Assembly: GCA_026398535.1 (NCBI GenBank)
Contig: JAPLSQ010000049.1
Coordinates: 31,108 to 95,107, forward strand
Direction of reading: 5' to 3'
Origin: Candidatus Sumerlaeota bacterium
GTDB taxonomy: Bacteria; Sumerlaeota; Sumerlaeia; Sumerlaeales; Sumerlaeaceae
DNA length: 64,000 nucleotides
In this document: in pieces, positions 9,212-16,335 of the stretch
Position numbering within the stretch: the stretch's first letter is position 1
Layout of the letters: each line of letters starts with the position of its first letter
The notes under the pieces: generated by a model
Database searches by the model: none
Told to the model about the DNA's origin: nothing
The model's input: only the letters and a program-made list of their open reading frames with translations
Position numbers and translations under genes: made by a program

Positions 9212-9245
9212 CTATGGAATGGATTCCATAGCAATCATTCCATAG
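9212..9245. promoter_or_regulatory. Palindromic activator site (likely UAS) upstream of gvpA
   Basis: CTATGGAATGGATTCCATAG (9212-9231) is a perfect palindrome with 9-bp arms. A third half site ATTCCATAG lies at 9237-9245, and a looser GGAA-N5-TTCC element at 9194-9206. The palindrome lies about 135-155 bp upstream of the start site predicted from the sigma-54 promoter, the usual enhancer distance for NtrC-family activators. The activator at 21670-23133 is the obvious candidate binder (inference). Confidence 0.6.
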
Positions 9246-9338
9246 TGCCTCAAGTCGTGAGGGTCAGTGATGTTGCAAAGATGTCGCAAAGCGTGACTGT
9301 ATTGGGTGTTGGGGAATTATGCGGCAGTCTGTTCAGTT

Positions 9339-9354
9339 CGGCATGCATTTTGCA
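9339..9354 (+). promoter_or_regulatory. Sigma-54 (-24/-12) promoter of gvpA
   Basis: CGGCAT-GCATT-TTGCA matches the consensus TGGCAC-N5-TTGCA, with the invariant GG (9340-9341) and GC (9352-9353) exactly 10 bp apart. Predicted transcription start is near 9365, about 65 bases before the gvpA ATG. The locus itself encodes a sigma-54-dependent activator. Confidence 0.7.
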
Positions 9355-9429
9355 TGCATATATTAATCATAAGGTTCCGGATTGATAAGATTTGGAACTA
9401 AAGAATTAAAGAAAGGATGTGAAAATAAT

Positions 9430-9648
9430 ATGGCAAAGGTCCAGAAATCAACGGATTCATCCAGTCTGGCGGAAGTTGTCGATCGTATTCTCGATAAGGG
9501 AATCGTGATCGATGCATGGGTGAAGATCTCGCTGGTCGGTATCGAGCTGCTTTCAATCGAGGCACGCGTAGTGATCGCTTCAGTGGAGACCTACCTGAAG
9601 TATGCGGAGGCAATCGGCCTTACGGCCAGCGCCGCGGCTCCAGCTTAG
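9430..9648 (+). CDS. gvpA: Gas vesicle shell protein GvpA
   Basis: The 72-residue protein is the right size for GvpA and has the family's core: [22 protein letters not shown], then [29 protein letters not shown]. GvpA polymerises into the ribbed protein wall of gas vesicles, giving cells buoyancy. The start is ATG 9430, preceded by AAAGGATG at 9411-9418. The frame is open further upstream but nothing there resembles GvpA. It is the first gene of the plus-strand gas vesicle block, directly behind the sigma-54 promoter, and is followed by a long hairpin that may uncouple it from the lower-expressed downstream genes. Confidence 0.95.
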   Translation: MAKVQKSTDSSSLAEVVDRILDKGIVIDAWVKISLVGIELLSIEARVVIASVETYLKYAEAIGLTASAAAPA

Positions 9649-9672
9649 GCCTGACAATGCGTAACAAGCGGC

Positions 9673-9734
9673 CCGTTGTCATGCGGTGAGGGCGGCATCT
9701 TCACCGTCCGTCCGTTAACACCGCATGACAGCGG
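9673..9734 (+). promoter_or_regulatory. Long hairpin between gvpA and the next gene
   Basis: TGTCATGCGGTG (9677-9688) pairs perfectly with CACCGCATGACA (9719-9730). The stem extends four more pairs outward (9673-9676 with 9731-9734, one G-U), giving 16 bp around a 30-base loop. There is no T-run, so it looks like an mRNA-stabilising or attenuating structure rather than a classical terminator. Confidence 0.65.
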
Positions 9735-9770
9735 TACGTAAAGACATCAATAGTAACGAGGAGCATGACC

Positions 9771-10061
9771 ATGGGTGTTTTGACCGATGATATGAACCGG
9801 CTGCGCGGCAAAGTGGAGTCTATGCGTTGTGAGCGGCTTGTCTTAAATCAAGCTCTGGCTCACGGCGCTAAGAATCTCTGTTTGTCGGTTTCGGCTATGA
9901 AAGCCGGAATCCGCAAAGAGCAGTCGGCCGCGGCCAGGCACGCCAGGGCGGAGCGCAAAGCATTTACCAAAAACCTCGAGAAAACCGTCGGCCATATGCG
10001 GAAAGAAAATAAGAACGATTTGGCCGGCGCTCATAAGGCTTGGTTTGGCAAGGCCTCCTGA
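9771..10061 (+). CDS. Small charged coiled-coil protein of the gas vesicle locus (paralogue 1)
   Basis: A 96-residue, highly charged, helical protein with no membrane segment. The start is ATG 9771, with GAGGAG 7 bases upstream. It begins MGVLTDDMNRLRGKVE, nearly the same as the next gene product (MGVLTNDMTRLRNEVS). Both share a central RKEQSAAARHARAERKAF / RGEQSRAARKDRAARADF segment and the motif DLAGAHKAWFG / DLTGAHRAWFG at the end of the shared region. They are paralogues. I do not recognise a named Gvp family. By position behind gvpA and helical character, a GvpC-like shell-strengthening role is possible, but this is inference only. Confidence 0.75.
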   Translation: MGVLTDDMNRLRGKVESMRCERLVLNQALAHGAKNLCLSVSAMKAGIRKEQSAAARHARAERKAFTKNLEKTVGHMRKENKNDLAGAHKAWFGKAS

Positions 10062-10096
10062 CGGTCTGGTCTCTGATAATTTCAAAGACAATGGGT

Positions 10097-10112
10097 TGGC
10101 AGTTTTTATGCC
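10097..10112 (+). promoter_or_regulatory. Candidate second sigma-54 promoter
   Basis: TGGCAG-TTTTT-ATGCC: the -24 half matches five of six consensus positions and the -12 half keeps TGC, with GG and GC 10 bp apart. Predicted start is near 10122, upstream of the repeat-containing paralogue at 10252. Weaker evidence than the gvpA promoter. Confidence 0.45.
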
Positions 10113-10156
10113 GTCGGATAGGCTGCCTTCTCTCAGATGATGGAAATTGGCGGCTT

Positions 10157-10209
10157 ATCCGCTGCCATGCGACAATGGCAAATTGAGACGCCAGAGCATG
10201 GCAGCGGAT
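10157..10209 (+). promoter_or_regulatory. Long inverted repeat between the two coiled-coil paralogues
   Basis: ATCCGCTGCCATGC (10157-10170) and GCATGGCAGCGGAT (10196-10209) form a perfect 14-bp stem with a 25-base loop. The arrangement parallels the hairpin after gvpA although the arm sequences differ. No T-run follows. Confidence 0.65.
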
Positions 10210-10251
10210 GAAACATTTGATAGTGAAACTTAAAGGGAAAGGAGTAGTAAA

Positions 10252-10965
10252 ATGGGTGTGCTAACTAATGATATGACTCGTTTGCGTAACGAGGTGTCAG
10301 CGTTGCGCAATAAGCGCGAAGAGGGCGCAAGCGAGTTGCGTGAGACTGTTGATTTTATGCGCTCATCAATTCGCGGGGAACAGTCCCGTGCCGCGCGCAA
10401 GGACAGGGCGGCGCGCGCCGACTTTGTGACGGATCTTACGACAGAAGTCAAAAATATGAAAGGGCATTTCCGCAAGTCTTTCGCGCGCATGGCAAAGGAA
10501 GGATGCGCCTCGCGCAAAAATTTCGTCAAGCAATCGAAGGAAGTTGTGCATGGACTGCTGAATGCGGTTGCAGCTGATCTTACCGGAGCCCATAGGGCAT
10601 GGTTTGGTGTGGCAAAGGCCAAAGTTCACCCGGTCAAGATTGTCGTCGAACATGAAATCAAGCCGCAACCAAAGGCAGAGGTCAAAGTTGAGGCGCCACG
10701 CCATGAAATCAAGCCGCAACCAAAGGTAGAGGTCAAAGTCGAAGCGCCGCGCCATGAAATCAAGCCGCAACCAAAGGTAGAGGTCAACCATGAAATCAAG
10801 CCGCAACCAAAGGTAGAGGTCAAAGTCGAAGCGCCGCGCCATGAAATCAAGCCGGAAGTCAAGCCGCATGGAGTTGCCCCAAAGGCTGAGGCGCAGAAAC
10901 AACAGACATTTCAGGCAAGCGGACCCCGTCAGATATTTACTCACGGAAAAAGAAATAAGAAGTGA
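10252..10965 (+). CDS. Coiled-coil protein with 17-residue charged repeats (paralogue 2)
   Basis: A 237-residue protein. The start is ATG 10252 with GGAAAGGAG upstream. Residues 1-120 are helical and paralogous to the preceding gene (shared MGVLT start and GAHRAWFG motif). An added insert carries FRKSFARMAKEGCASRKNF. From about residue 134 it changes to tandem copies of HEIKPQPKVEVKVEAPR, ending in a basic tail (GKRNKK). The repeats alternate Lys/Glu with Pro, giving an extended polyampholyte. The architecture (helical domain plus repeats, next to gvpA) recalls how GvpC sits on the shell, but the repeat is unlike the 33-residue GvpC repeat, so this is only a candidate accessory protein. Confidence 0.75.
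   Translation: MGVLTNDMTRLRNEVSALRNKREEGASELRETVDFMRSSIRGEQSRAARKDRAARADFVTDLTTEVKNMKGHFRKSFARMAKEGCASRKNFVKQSKEVVHGLLNAVAADLTGAHRAWFGVAKAKVHPVKIVVEHEIKPQPKAEVKVEAPRHEIKPQPKVEVKVEAPRHEIKPQPKVEVNHEIKPQPKVEVKVEAPRHEIKPEVKPHGVAPKAEAQKQQTFQASGPRQIFTHGKRNKK
10651..10863 (+). repeat. 51-bp coding tandem repeat
   Basis: Copies begin at 10651, 10702, 10753 (shortened to 36 bp), 10789 and 10840 (degenerate). The later copies are nearly identical at the DNA level, indicating recent expansion and probable copy-number variation. Confidence 0.9.
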
Positions 10966-10970
10966 TAACA

Positions 10971-11306
10971 ATGGAAAATATAGGACACGTCACATGCGCG
11001 TTTTGCGGCGGGGCCGGTCGCGATCCGTTCGGGATCATGTCCTGGCTGTCGACGTGTTGTGTGTGCGGGGGGCGGGGAGAAGTGATAGTGCCTGTGCCAA
11101 ACGTTCCTTGTGCTCACTGCGCGGGGAGCGGCGTCATTAAGACATTCACATGCACCGTGTGTGGCGGCAGGGGTCGGCTGGCCGCGCTTGTCGGCCCTTC
11201 AGTCATTTGCCCGGAATGCCGCGGCTCGGGTGATGACTTCGGAGTGTCCGCTATGGATTGTCTGTCATGCCATGGCCGCGGACGAATACTTGTTGCACAA
11301 CATTAA
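10971..11306 (+). CDS. DnaJ-type zinc-finger protein without J domain
   Basis: A 111-residue cysteine-rich protein with six CXXCXGXG-like motifs: CAFCGGAG, CCVCGGRG, CAHCAGSG, CTVCGGRG, CPECRGSG and CLSCHGRG. DnaJ itself has four, which bind two zinc ions and hold unfolded substrates. There is no J domain or C-terminal peptide-binding domain. Its place between gvpA-adjacent genes and gvpN suggests a zinc-dependent holdase or scaffold for gas vesicle assembly (inference). ATG 10971 is preferred over GTG 10962, which overlaps the previous stop. Confidence 0.8.
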   Translation: MENIGHVTCAFCGGAGRDPFGIMSWLSTCCVCGGRGEVIVPVPNVPCAHCAGSGVIKTFTCTVCGGRGRLAALVGPSVICPECRGSGDDFGVSAMDCLSCHGRGRILVAQH

Positions 11307-11330
11307 TGGAGTATGGAGAGTTATTGTCGC

Positions 11331-12347
11331 ATGTCGAGTGATGAAATGAAATCATCCATGACCGGCATCAGGATACAACCAGAGAACGACAGAATCGTGC
11401 CCGAGGCGAGCGAGGAGTTTGTCATCACCCCGCATGTTGAGGAAATCACGAATCACGCCTTGGCCTATCTGATGGTGGGTTATGCAGTACATTTTTCCGG
11501 TCCGGCGGGAACGGGCAAAACAACGCTGGCCTTTCATGTGGCCTCGCGGCTTGGCCGCCCGGTCACGCTCATTCATGGCGACGACGAGTTTGTGAGTTCC
11601 GATCTCGTCGGGCGCGATTCCGGGTACCGCAAGAGCAAGCTAGTGGATAATTACATCCATTCCGTGTTGCGCACTGAGGAAGAGATGCAATCGATCTGGG
11701 TGGACAACCGGCTGACCACAGCCTGCGAAAATGGCGACACGCTGATTTACGATGAATTTACGCGCTCGCGCCCGGAAGCGAACAATTCGTTGCTGAGCAT
11801 TTTGTCAGAAAAAATTCTTAATCTGCCGCAGTTGCGGCAATGGGGCAAGGGTTTCATTGAGGTGCACAATCAGTTCCGCGCAATTTTCACATCAAATCCT
11901 GAAGAATACGCGGGAGTGCATAAAACCCAGGATGCTTTGCTGGATCGTTTGATCACAATTGACATCGGTCACTATGACCGCGAGACTGAGGTGATCATCA
12001 CGATGGCCAAGTCTGCCGTGCCGCGCGCGGATGCCGAGATCATTGTCGATATTGTTCGCGAAATGCGCAATATCGGCGTCAACAACAACCGGCCCACCAT
12101 CCGGTCGAGCATCGCCATCGCGCGCATCCTGGTTCATGTGGGCTCGCGCGCCCGGAAAAATGACCCGAATTTCCGCTGGATCTGCCGCGATGTGCTCAAC
12201 ACCGACACGGTGAAAGTCAGACGCGCCGGGACGCCAATCATCAGGGAAATGGTGGACGAGGTGATCAACAAGGTCATCAGCACGGCAAGTTCTGTAAAAC
12301 ACGAAAGTGTGTTCAAGCCGGCCACTGGCGCGACGATAAGAAAGTAA
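11331..12347 (+). CDS. gvpN: Gas vesicle AAA+ ATPase GvpN
   Basis: About 338 residues, MoxR-like AAA+. Walker A is GPAGTGKT (57-64), Walker B is DTLIYDEF, and the region RPEANNSLLSILSEKILNLPQ is typical of GvpN. A sensor-type segment reads FRAIFTSNPEEYAGVHKTQDALLDRL. GvpN is a conserved, usually needed factor in gas vesicle growth, probably remodelling shell or accessory proteins. ATG 11331 is chosen because GGAGAG sits 10 bases upstream; ATG 11313 is possible but has too little room for a ribosome site. Confidence 0.93.
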   Translation: MSSDEMKSSMTGIRIQPENDRIVPEASEEFVITPHVEEITNHALAYLMVGYAVHFSGPAGTGKTTLAFHVASRLGRPVTLIHGDDEFVSSDLVGRDSGYRKSKLVDNYIHSVLRTEEEMQSIWVDNRLTTACENGDTLIYDEFTRSRPEANNSLLSILSEKILNLPQLRQWGKGFIEVHNQFRAIFTSNPEEYAGVHKTQDALLDRLITIDIGHYDRETEVIITMAKSAVPRADAEIIVDIVREMRNIGVNNNRPTIRSSIAIARILVHVGSRARKNDPNFRWICRDVLNTDTVKVRRAGTPIIREMVDEVINKVISTASSVKHESVFKPATGATIRK

Positions 12348-12357
12348 TAGGAACAAA

Positions 12358-12684
12358 ATGGCTGTTACAGTCAAAACCATGCGTGACATTCGCACGCTTT
12401 CCGGGCAGGTGGGGCAGGTGGCCATGCCCTACAGGGCCTATATGAGGATCAGTTGCCTGGAAATGGAGCGTTTCCGCCGCCAGCAGGAGAAATCGAGCGC
12501 CAGCCATAGGATAGCAATCATCAATGCCCGCATGTGCGAGATCGAGGCTGAGAAGGACAAACTCCTGCGCGCATTGAACGAGCGGAGCGCAAATATGTCT
12601 GCCGCCAATCCCGCCGGTGGCGCTTCGTCTTACACTTCCCCCACGCGGGCGGGCGCATCACGCGGCTTCAAAATAAGATACTGA
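12358..12684 (+). CDS. Unrecognised small helical protein of the gas vesicle locus
   Basis: A 108-residue protein, 10 bases after gvpN. The middle (about 30-75) is a charged amphipathic helix, with LEMERFRRQQEKSSASHRIAIINARMCEIEAEKDKLLRALNER-type heptads. The C-terminal 35 residues are Ser/Ala/Gly-rich and end in a basic FKIRY. There is no signal, membrane segment or known motif. Tight spacing with gvpN and the following genes places it in the operon. Confidence 0.65.
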   Translation: MAVTVKTMRDIRTLSGQVGQVAMPYRAYMRISCLEMERFRRQQEKSSASHRIAIINARMCEIEAEKDKLLRALNERSANMSAANPAGGASSYTSPTRAGASRGFKIRY

Positions 12685-12695
12685 GGGCTTAATTT

Positions 12696-12941
12696 ATGAT
12701 AACCATAACAGGAGCGGATCACATCCGCACATCACGACAGATAAAGAGTTTCCGTGGTGTTGTCAACGCCACAGGCGCGCCAATGCAAGTGGCCGATCTC
12801 GGCCGCGTGATGCTTGCCGAGGCCATGATGATGACGAGGAAATTGCGGTTTCGCTGGCTGAAGGATTGCCGTATGTCATACCTGATCCTCAACAGCAGGC
12901 AAAGCGCGCCGCGATCACACGATAAAGGAGCGGCAAAATGA
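12696..12941 (+). CDS. Unrecognised small basic protein of the gas vesicle locus
   Basis: An 81-residue basic protein, 11 bases after the preceding gene and overlapping the next start by four bases. It contains MLAEAMMMTRKLRFRWLKDC, a Met/Arg-rich amphipathic stretch. No family is recognised. Operon placement is the main support that it is a real gene. Confidence 0.55.
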   Translation: MITITGADHIRTSRQIKSFRGVVNATGAPMQVADLGRVMLAEAMMMTRKLRFRWLKDCRMSYLILNSRQSAPRSHDKGAAK

Positions 12942-13132
12942 GAATTAATTGTTTGTCATGCGGACACAAGGTGGAGCTTGATGACGCCTATAGCGACTAT
13001 GAAGGCGAAATACGATGCATGGTTTGCGGCACGATGCTTGAGGTCAAGATACACGATGGTCTGGTGTGCTCGGTCAAGCGCCCGGTGCCCGCACCCCCGC
13101 CGTCGGCGTCCCGAAGTACATCGAAAGCATGA
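12938..13132 (+). CDS. Small zinc-ribbon protein
   Basis: A 64-residue protein with paired CXXC knuckles (CLSCGHKVEL and CMVCGTMLEV), a typical zinc ribbon, and a Pro/Ser-rich tail. ATG overlaps the previous stop (ATGA). It is the second zinc-binding protein in this operon. Its partner is unknown. Confidence 0.7.
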   Translation: MRINCLSCGHKVELDDAYSDYEGEIRCMVCGTMLEVKIHDGLVCSVKRPVPAPPPSASRSTSKA

Positions 13133-13149
13133 TGGAAGGGTGATGTTTT

Positions 13150-13902
13150 ATGACATCCCATAATTCAAACGGAATATATCTCTATGCCATCAGGACGGGG
13201 GGGGAAGAGCGGGAATATGCCAATTGCGGAATCGGAGGGGGTCATGTTTACTCGATCGCGCACGGGGATGTTGCCGCCGTTGTCAGCGATCTGATGAACG
13301 GCAAACTGCGCCCGGAGCGCCGCAACATCGCCGCGCACCGGGATGTGATGGCCATGCTGATGCGGGAATCAACCGTGCTGCCGATGTCGTTCGGCATCGT
13401 GGCTGACAACCGCCAGGCCGTTATTGGCATTTTGTCCAATAACCGCGACGTGTTCATCAGCCAGTTGCGCAGGGTTGCGGGCAAGGTGGAAATGGGATTG
13501 CGCGTCACATGGGATGTGCCGAATATTTTTGAGTATTTCGTCATGACACAGCACGAGTTGCGCGCGGCACGCGACCAAATCATGGGTTTGCGGGGGGAAC
13601 TCACACAGGAGCAGAAAATCGAGCTGGGGCGGCTGTTTGACCGCCTGCTCAACGATGAGCGTGAAGCGCACACGGAGCAGGTGGAGGCTGTTTTAACGCA
13701 ATGTTGCGATGAAATCAAGCACGGCAGGCACCGCAACGAGCAGGAGATCATGAACCTGTCCTGCCTTGTGAGGAACGACAAACAGGGCGATTTCGAAAAC
13801 GCGGTGCTCATAGCCGCCGGACTGTTCGACAACAATTACGCCTTCGATTACAACGGTCCATGGGCTCCGCACAATTTTGTCGATATTGATCTCAAGTTGT
13901 AG
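13150..13902 (+). CDS. gvpF: Gas vesicle protein GvpF/GvpL family (copy 1)
   Basis: A 250-residue protein with the family hallmarks: N-terminal GIYLYAIRTG, HGDVAAVVSDL, the segment VLPMSFGIVADN, a helical middle, and the C-terminal NGPWAPHNFVDIDL. Proteins of this family bind GvpA and are thought to act in early nucleation or as chaperones. GvpF and GvpL cannot be separated by reading alone. Two further members lie in the convergent operon, so the locus has three. Confidence 0.92.
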   Translation: MTSHNSNGIYLYAIRTGGEEREYANCGIGGGHVYSIAHGDVAAVVSDLMNGKLRPERRNIAAHRDVMAMLMRESTVLPMSFGIVADNRQAVIGILSNNRDVFISQLRRVAGKVEMGLRVTWDVPNIFEYFVMTQHELRAARDQIMGLRGELTQEQKIELGRLFDRLLNDEREAHTEQVEAVLTQCCDEIKHGRHRNEQEIMNLSCLVRNDKQGDFENAVLIAAGLFDNNYAFDYNGPWAPHNFVDIDLKL

Positions 13903-13931
13903 ACACCCGCCGCTTATCTCCGGAAGTTGCC

Positions 13932-14207
13932 ATGTTGCTTGTTGACGACATATTGCTTTTTCCCGTCCATGGAATGCTGTGGATTTTCAAGGAAATCCAC
14001 AATGCCGCGCAACAGGAAAAACAAGGAGAAGCCGAAGCCATCACGACCGAGCTGATGGAACTGTATATGCTTCTGGAAACAGGGAAGATCACAGAGAACG
14101 AATTTGACAGCCGCGAGCGGGATCTGCTCGACCGGCTCGATGACATCGAGAAAGAAAAGCATGGCGAGGAAGATGAGGAAGACAACAGCGGAGAGGAGCC
14201 GGTCTGA
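13932..14207 (+). CDS. gvpG: Gas vesicle protein GvpG
   Basis: 91 residues: a hydrophobic start MLLVDDILLFPVHGMLWIFKEIHNAA, then a charged helix with ELYMLLETGKITENEFDSRERDLLDRLDDIE and an acidic tail. Both parts match GvpG, which with GvpF/L belongs to the minor assembly proteins. It sits directly after gvpF, as in many gas vesicle clusters. Confidence 0.92.
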   Translation: MLLVDDILLFPVHGMLWIFKEIHNAAQQEKQGEAEAITTELMELYMLLETGKITENEFDSRERDLLDRLDDIEKEKHGEEDEEDNSGEEPV

Positions 14208-14226
14208 AGGCCTTGGCTCACCGCAA

Positions 14227-16221
14227 ATGACAAGGTTGTTCTTTCTCGACGATCAGGATTTGCGGTTGCTCTTGTTTGGCGGAAAAGGCGGTGTGGGTAA
14301 AACAACATGCGCGGCCGCGGCTGCGTTGCGTTATGCCGACAGCCGCCCTGATGCATCCATCCTGCTTGTCTCAACCGACCCGGCGCATTCGCTGGCCGAC
14401 AGCCTGGCCGGCGATGATATTCCATCCAACTTGCGCGTTATTGAGCTTGACGCCGGGGAATATCTTAACCGATTCAGGCAGGATCATGCCGACAAGTTGC
14501 GCAAAATCGCCCAGCGGGGAACATTCTTTGACGACGACGATATTGACAGCGCGCTCAACCTTTCCCTGCCGGGCATGGATGAGCTCATGGCCTTTCTGCA
14601 AATCATGCGCTGGATGGACGAAGACGGATATGACCGCATCATCGTGGACACCGCGCCCACGGGCCACACGTTACGCTTGCTGACAATGCCCGATCTGGTG
14701 CGAACCTGGCTCGGTGCGCTCGATACGCTCCTGGCCAAGTATCGTTACATGAAAACGCTGCTGAGCGGTTTTTACAAGCGCGATGAACTCGACATTTTTA
14801 TTGAGGACATGGCCTCTTCGGCCAAACGCATGAAATCGTTGCTTGGCGATCAGGCTCGTTGCCGGTTTGTCCCTGTCATGATTTCCGAGGCGCTGAGTGT
14901 GATGGAAACCGGGGACCTTGCGGCACAATTGAAACGCGCTGGCGTGGCCGTGACGGATATCGTCGTCAACCGCCTTTACCCGGCCGGGCATTGCGTGTTA
15001 TGCGGTGACATCCGCGCGCGGCAGCTCGAACAGTTGCGGGAAGCCATGCGCGGCCACAGCCGTCTGGCGTCCTATATATTTTGGGGGATCCCTGTTTACG
15101 GCGCGGAAATACGCGGGCGAAAGATGCTGATGACATTCTGGGACGGCGCAACGCGTCTGTCACCAGAGACGGTCGCGATTCCATCTTCCCCGGCTGAACC
15201 GGATGACGCGGAAGGCGGCATCCGGGTTGGACTGTCTGCCGCGCCTTGCGCCGACAACCCGGCTCCATTGCCAGGCGCCGGCATGCGGTTGCTGTTGTTT
15301 GCGGGCAAGGGCGGCGTGGGGAAAACCACGCTTGCCAGCGCCACGGCGGCGCGAATGGCAAAGGAGCGCCACAGACGCAATATCCTTATTGTTTCAGCCG
15401 ATCCAGCCCATTCGCTCTCTGATTGTTTTGACATGAAAATCGGCCGGACACCCGCCGTCATTTGTGAAGGATTATCCGCGCTGGAAATCGACGCGCAGGC
15501 CGAGTTTGACAGCCTTAAGAAACAGTACGCCAAAGAGCTGAAACATCTCTTTTCGTTTTCGAAAAATCTTGAGATTCAGTTCGATGAGGAATCGATCGAG
15601 CGGTTGCTCGACCTTTCCCCGCCGGGATTGGACGAGGTCATGGCGCTGACGCGGCTCATGGAGCAACTGGGCAACGATCGTCACGACTTGATTATTCTGG
15701 ACACGGCGCCCACCGGACACCTGATCCGGCTGATCGAATTGCCGCAAATCATCGAGGATTGGCTCAAGTTCATCTTCAGCCTGTTTCTTAAATATCGACA
15801 TGTGCTCAAACTCCCGTCGAGCATCAAGCGTCTGATCGATATTTCCAAGAACCTGAAAGCATTGCGCGCCATGCTTGCCAATCCAGCCCGCTCCGCGCTT
15901 TATATCGCCGCAATTCCAACAGAGATGGCGCTGGCGGAGACCCAGGACCTTTACGAAGCCTGCAATCGTATGACAATCAGCGCGCCAGTGATTTTTTTGA
16001 ACATGCTGACATTTGGCGGCAATTGTCCATTGTGCCAGGCCTTGGTTGAAAGGGAATCGCTGGTGAGAAACAAGTTCGACCAGATCTTTGACAGAACCCA
16101 TCGCACCGCGGTTTACCGCCACAAGGAGCCTCGCGGCCTGCAATCCCTTACCGTGCTTGGCATGGAACTCTACCAGCAACCCGAAAATCCCTTGTTGACT
16201 ATCAATAAGGGGAAGATATGA
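14227..16221 (+). CDS. Tandem Get3/ArsA-like ATPase in the gas vesicle locus
   Basis: About 664 residues made of two complete ArsA/Get3 domains. Deviant Walker A P-loops are GGKGGVGKTT (about 18-27) and AGKGGVGKTT (about 358-367). Each half has the switch-I STDPAHSLAD / SADPAHSLSD and the switch-II DTAPTGHTLRLL / DTAPTGHLIRLI. Each half also has a CXXC pair (C256/C259 and C600/C603), the zinc motif by which Get3/TRC40 dimerises, rather than the arsenite site of ArsA. No arsB or arsR is nearby. In eukaryotes Get3 shields hydrophobic tail-anchored proteins; here a similar shielding of GvpA-type proteins is plausible inference. The start is ATG 14227, since earlier in-frame ATGs overlap gvpG. 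Confidence 0.88.
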   Translation: MTRLFFLDDQDLRLLLFGGKGGVGKTTCAAAAALRYADSRPDASILLVSTDPAHSLADSLAGDDIPSNLRVIELDAGEYLNRFRQDHADKLRKIAQRGTFFDDDDIDSALNLSLPGMDELMAFLQIMRWMDEDGYDRIIVDTAPTGHTLRLLTMPDLVRTWLGALDTLLAKYRYMKTLLSGFYKRDELDIFIEDMASSAKRMKSLLGDQARCRFVPVMISEALSVMETGDLAAQLKRAGVAVTDIVVNRLYPAGHCVLCGDIRARQLEQLREAMRGHSRLASYIFWGIPVYGAEIRGRKMLMTFWDGATRLSPETVAIPSSPAEPDDAEGGIRVGLSAAPCADNPAPLPGAGMRLLLFAGKGGVGKTTLASATAARMAKERHRRNILIVSADPAHSLSDCFDMKIGRTPAVICEGLSALEIDAQAEFDSLKKQYAKELKHLFSFSKNLEIQFDEESIERLLDLSPPGLDEVMALTRLMEQLGNDRHDLIILDTAPTGHLIRLIELPQIIEDWLKFIFSLFLKYRHVLKLPSSIKRLIDISKNLKALRAMLANPARSALYIAAIPTEMALAETQDLYEACNRMTISAPVIFLNMLTFGGNCPLCQALVERESLVRNKFDQIFDRTHRTAVYRHKEPRGLQSLTVLGMELYQQPENPLLTINKGKI

Positions 16222-16335
16222 TCGCACAGCATCATAAGCCGGGACCGGCACAGGCTAATCTTTTTTCGCGCGTGTCACGAATCGGATGTAACAAAATGAC
16301 GCGCTCACTTGCGCAACCGTTTGGACCAGCGGTCA

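Larger units (their letters stand above)
8858..9429. other. 572-bp control region upstream of gvpA
   Basis: The gap between the divergent pilin-fusion gene and gvpA. I find no convincing gene in it. It holds a DnaA-box pair, a perfect 20-bp palindrome with an extra half site, and a sigma-54 promoter, each listed separately. The final 60 bases are the predicted gvpA leader with an AAAGGATG ribosome-binding site at 9411-9418. Confidence 0.6.

Noticed and set aside
9061..9380. Possible replication origin
   Set aside because: Only two DnaA-like boxes, no box cluster, no dnaA, dnaN or gyrB, and no clear unwinding element.
10651..10863. CRISPR-like array
   Set aside because: The repeats are contiguous 51-bp coding units without spacers.
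14227..16221. Arsenic resistance operon
   Set aside because: The ATPase has Get3-type CXXC pairs, lies within gvp genes, and no arsB, arsR, arsC or arsD is present.
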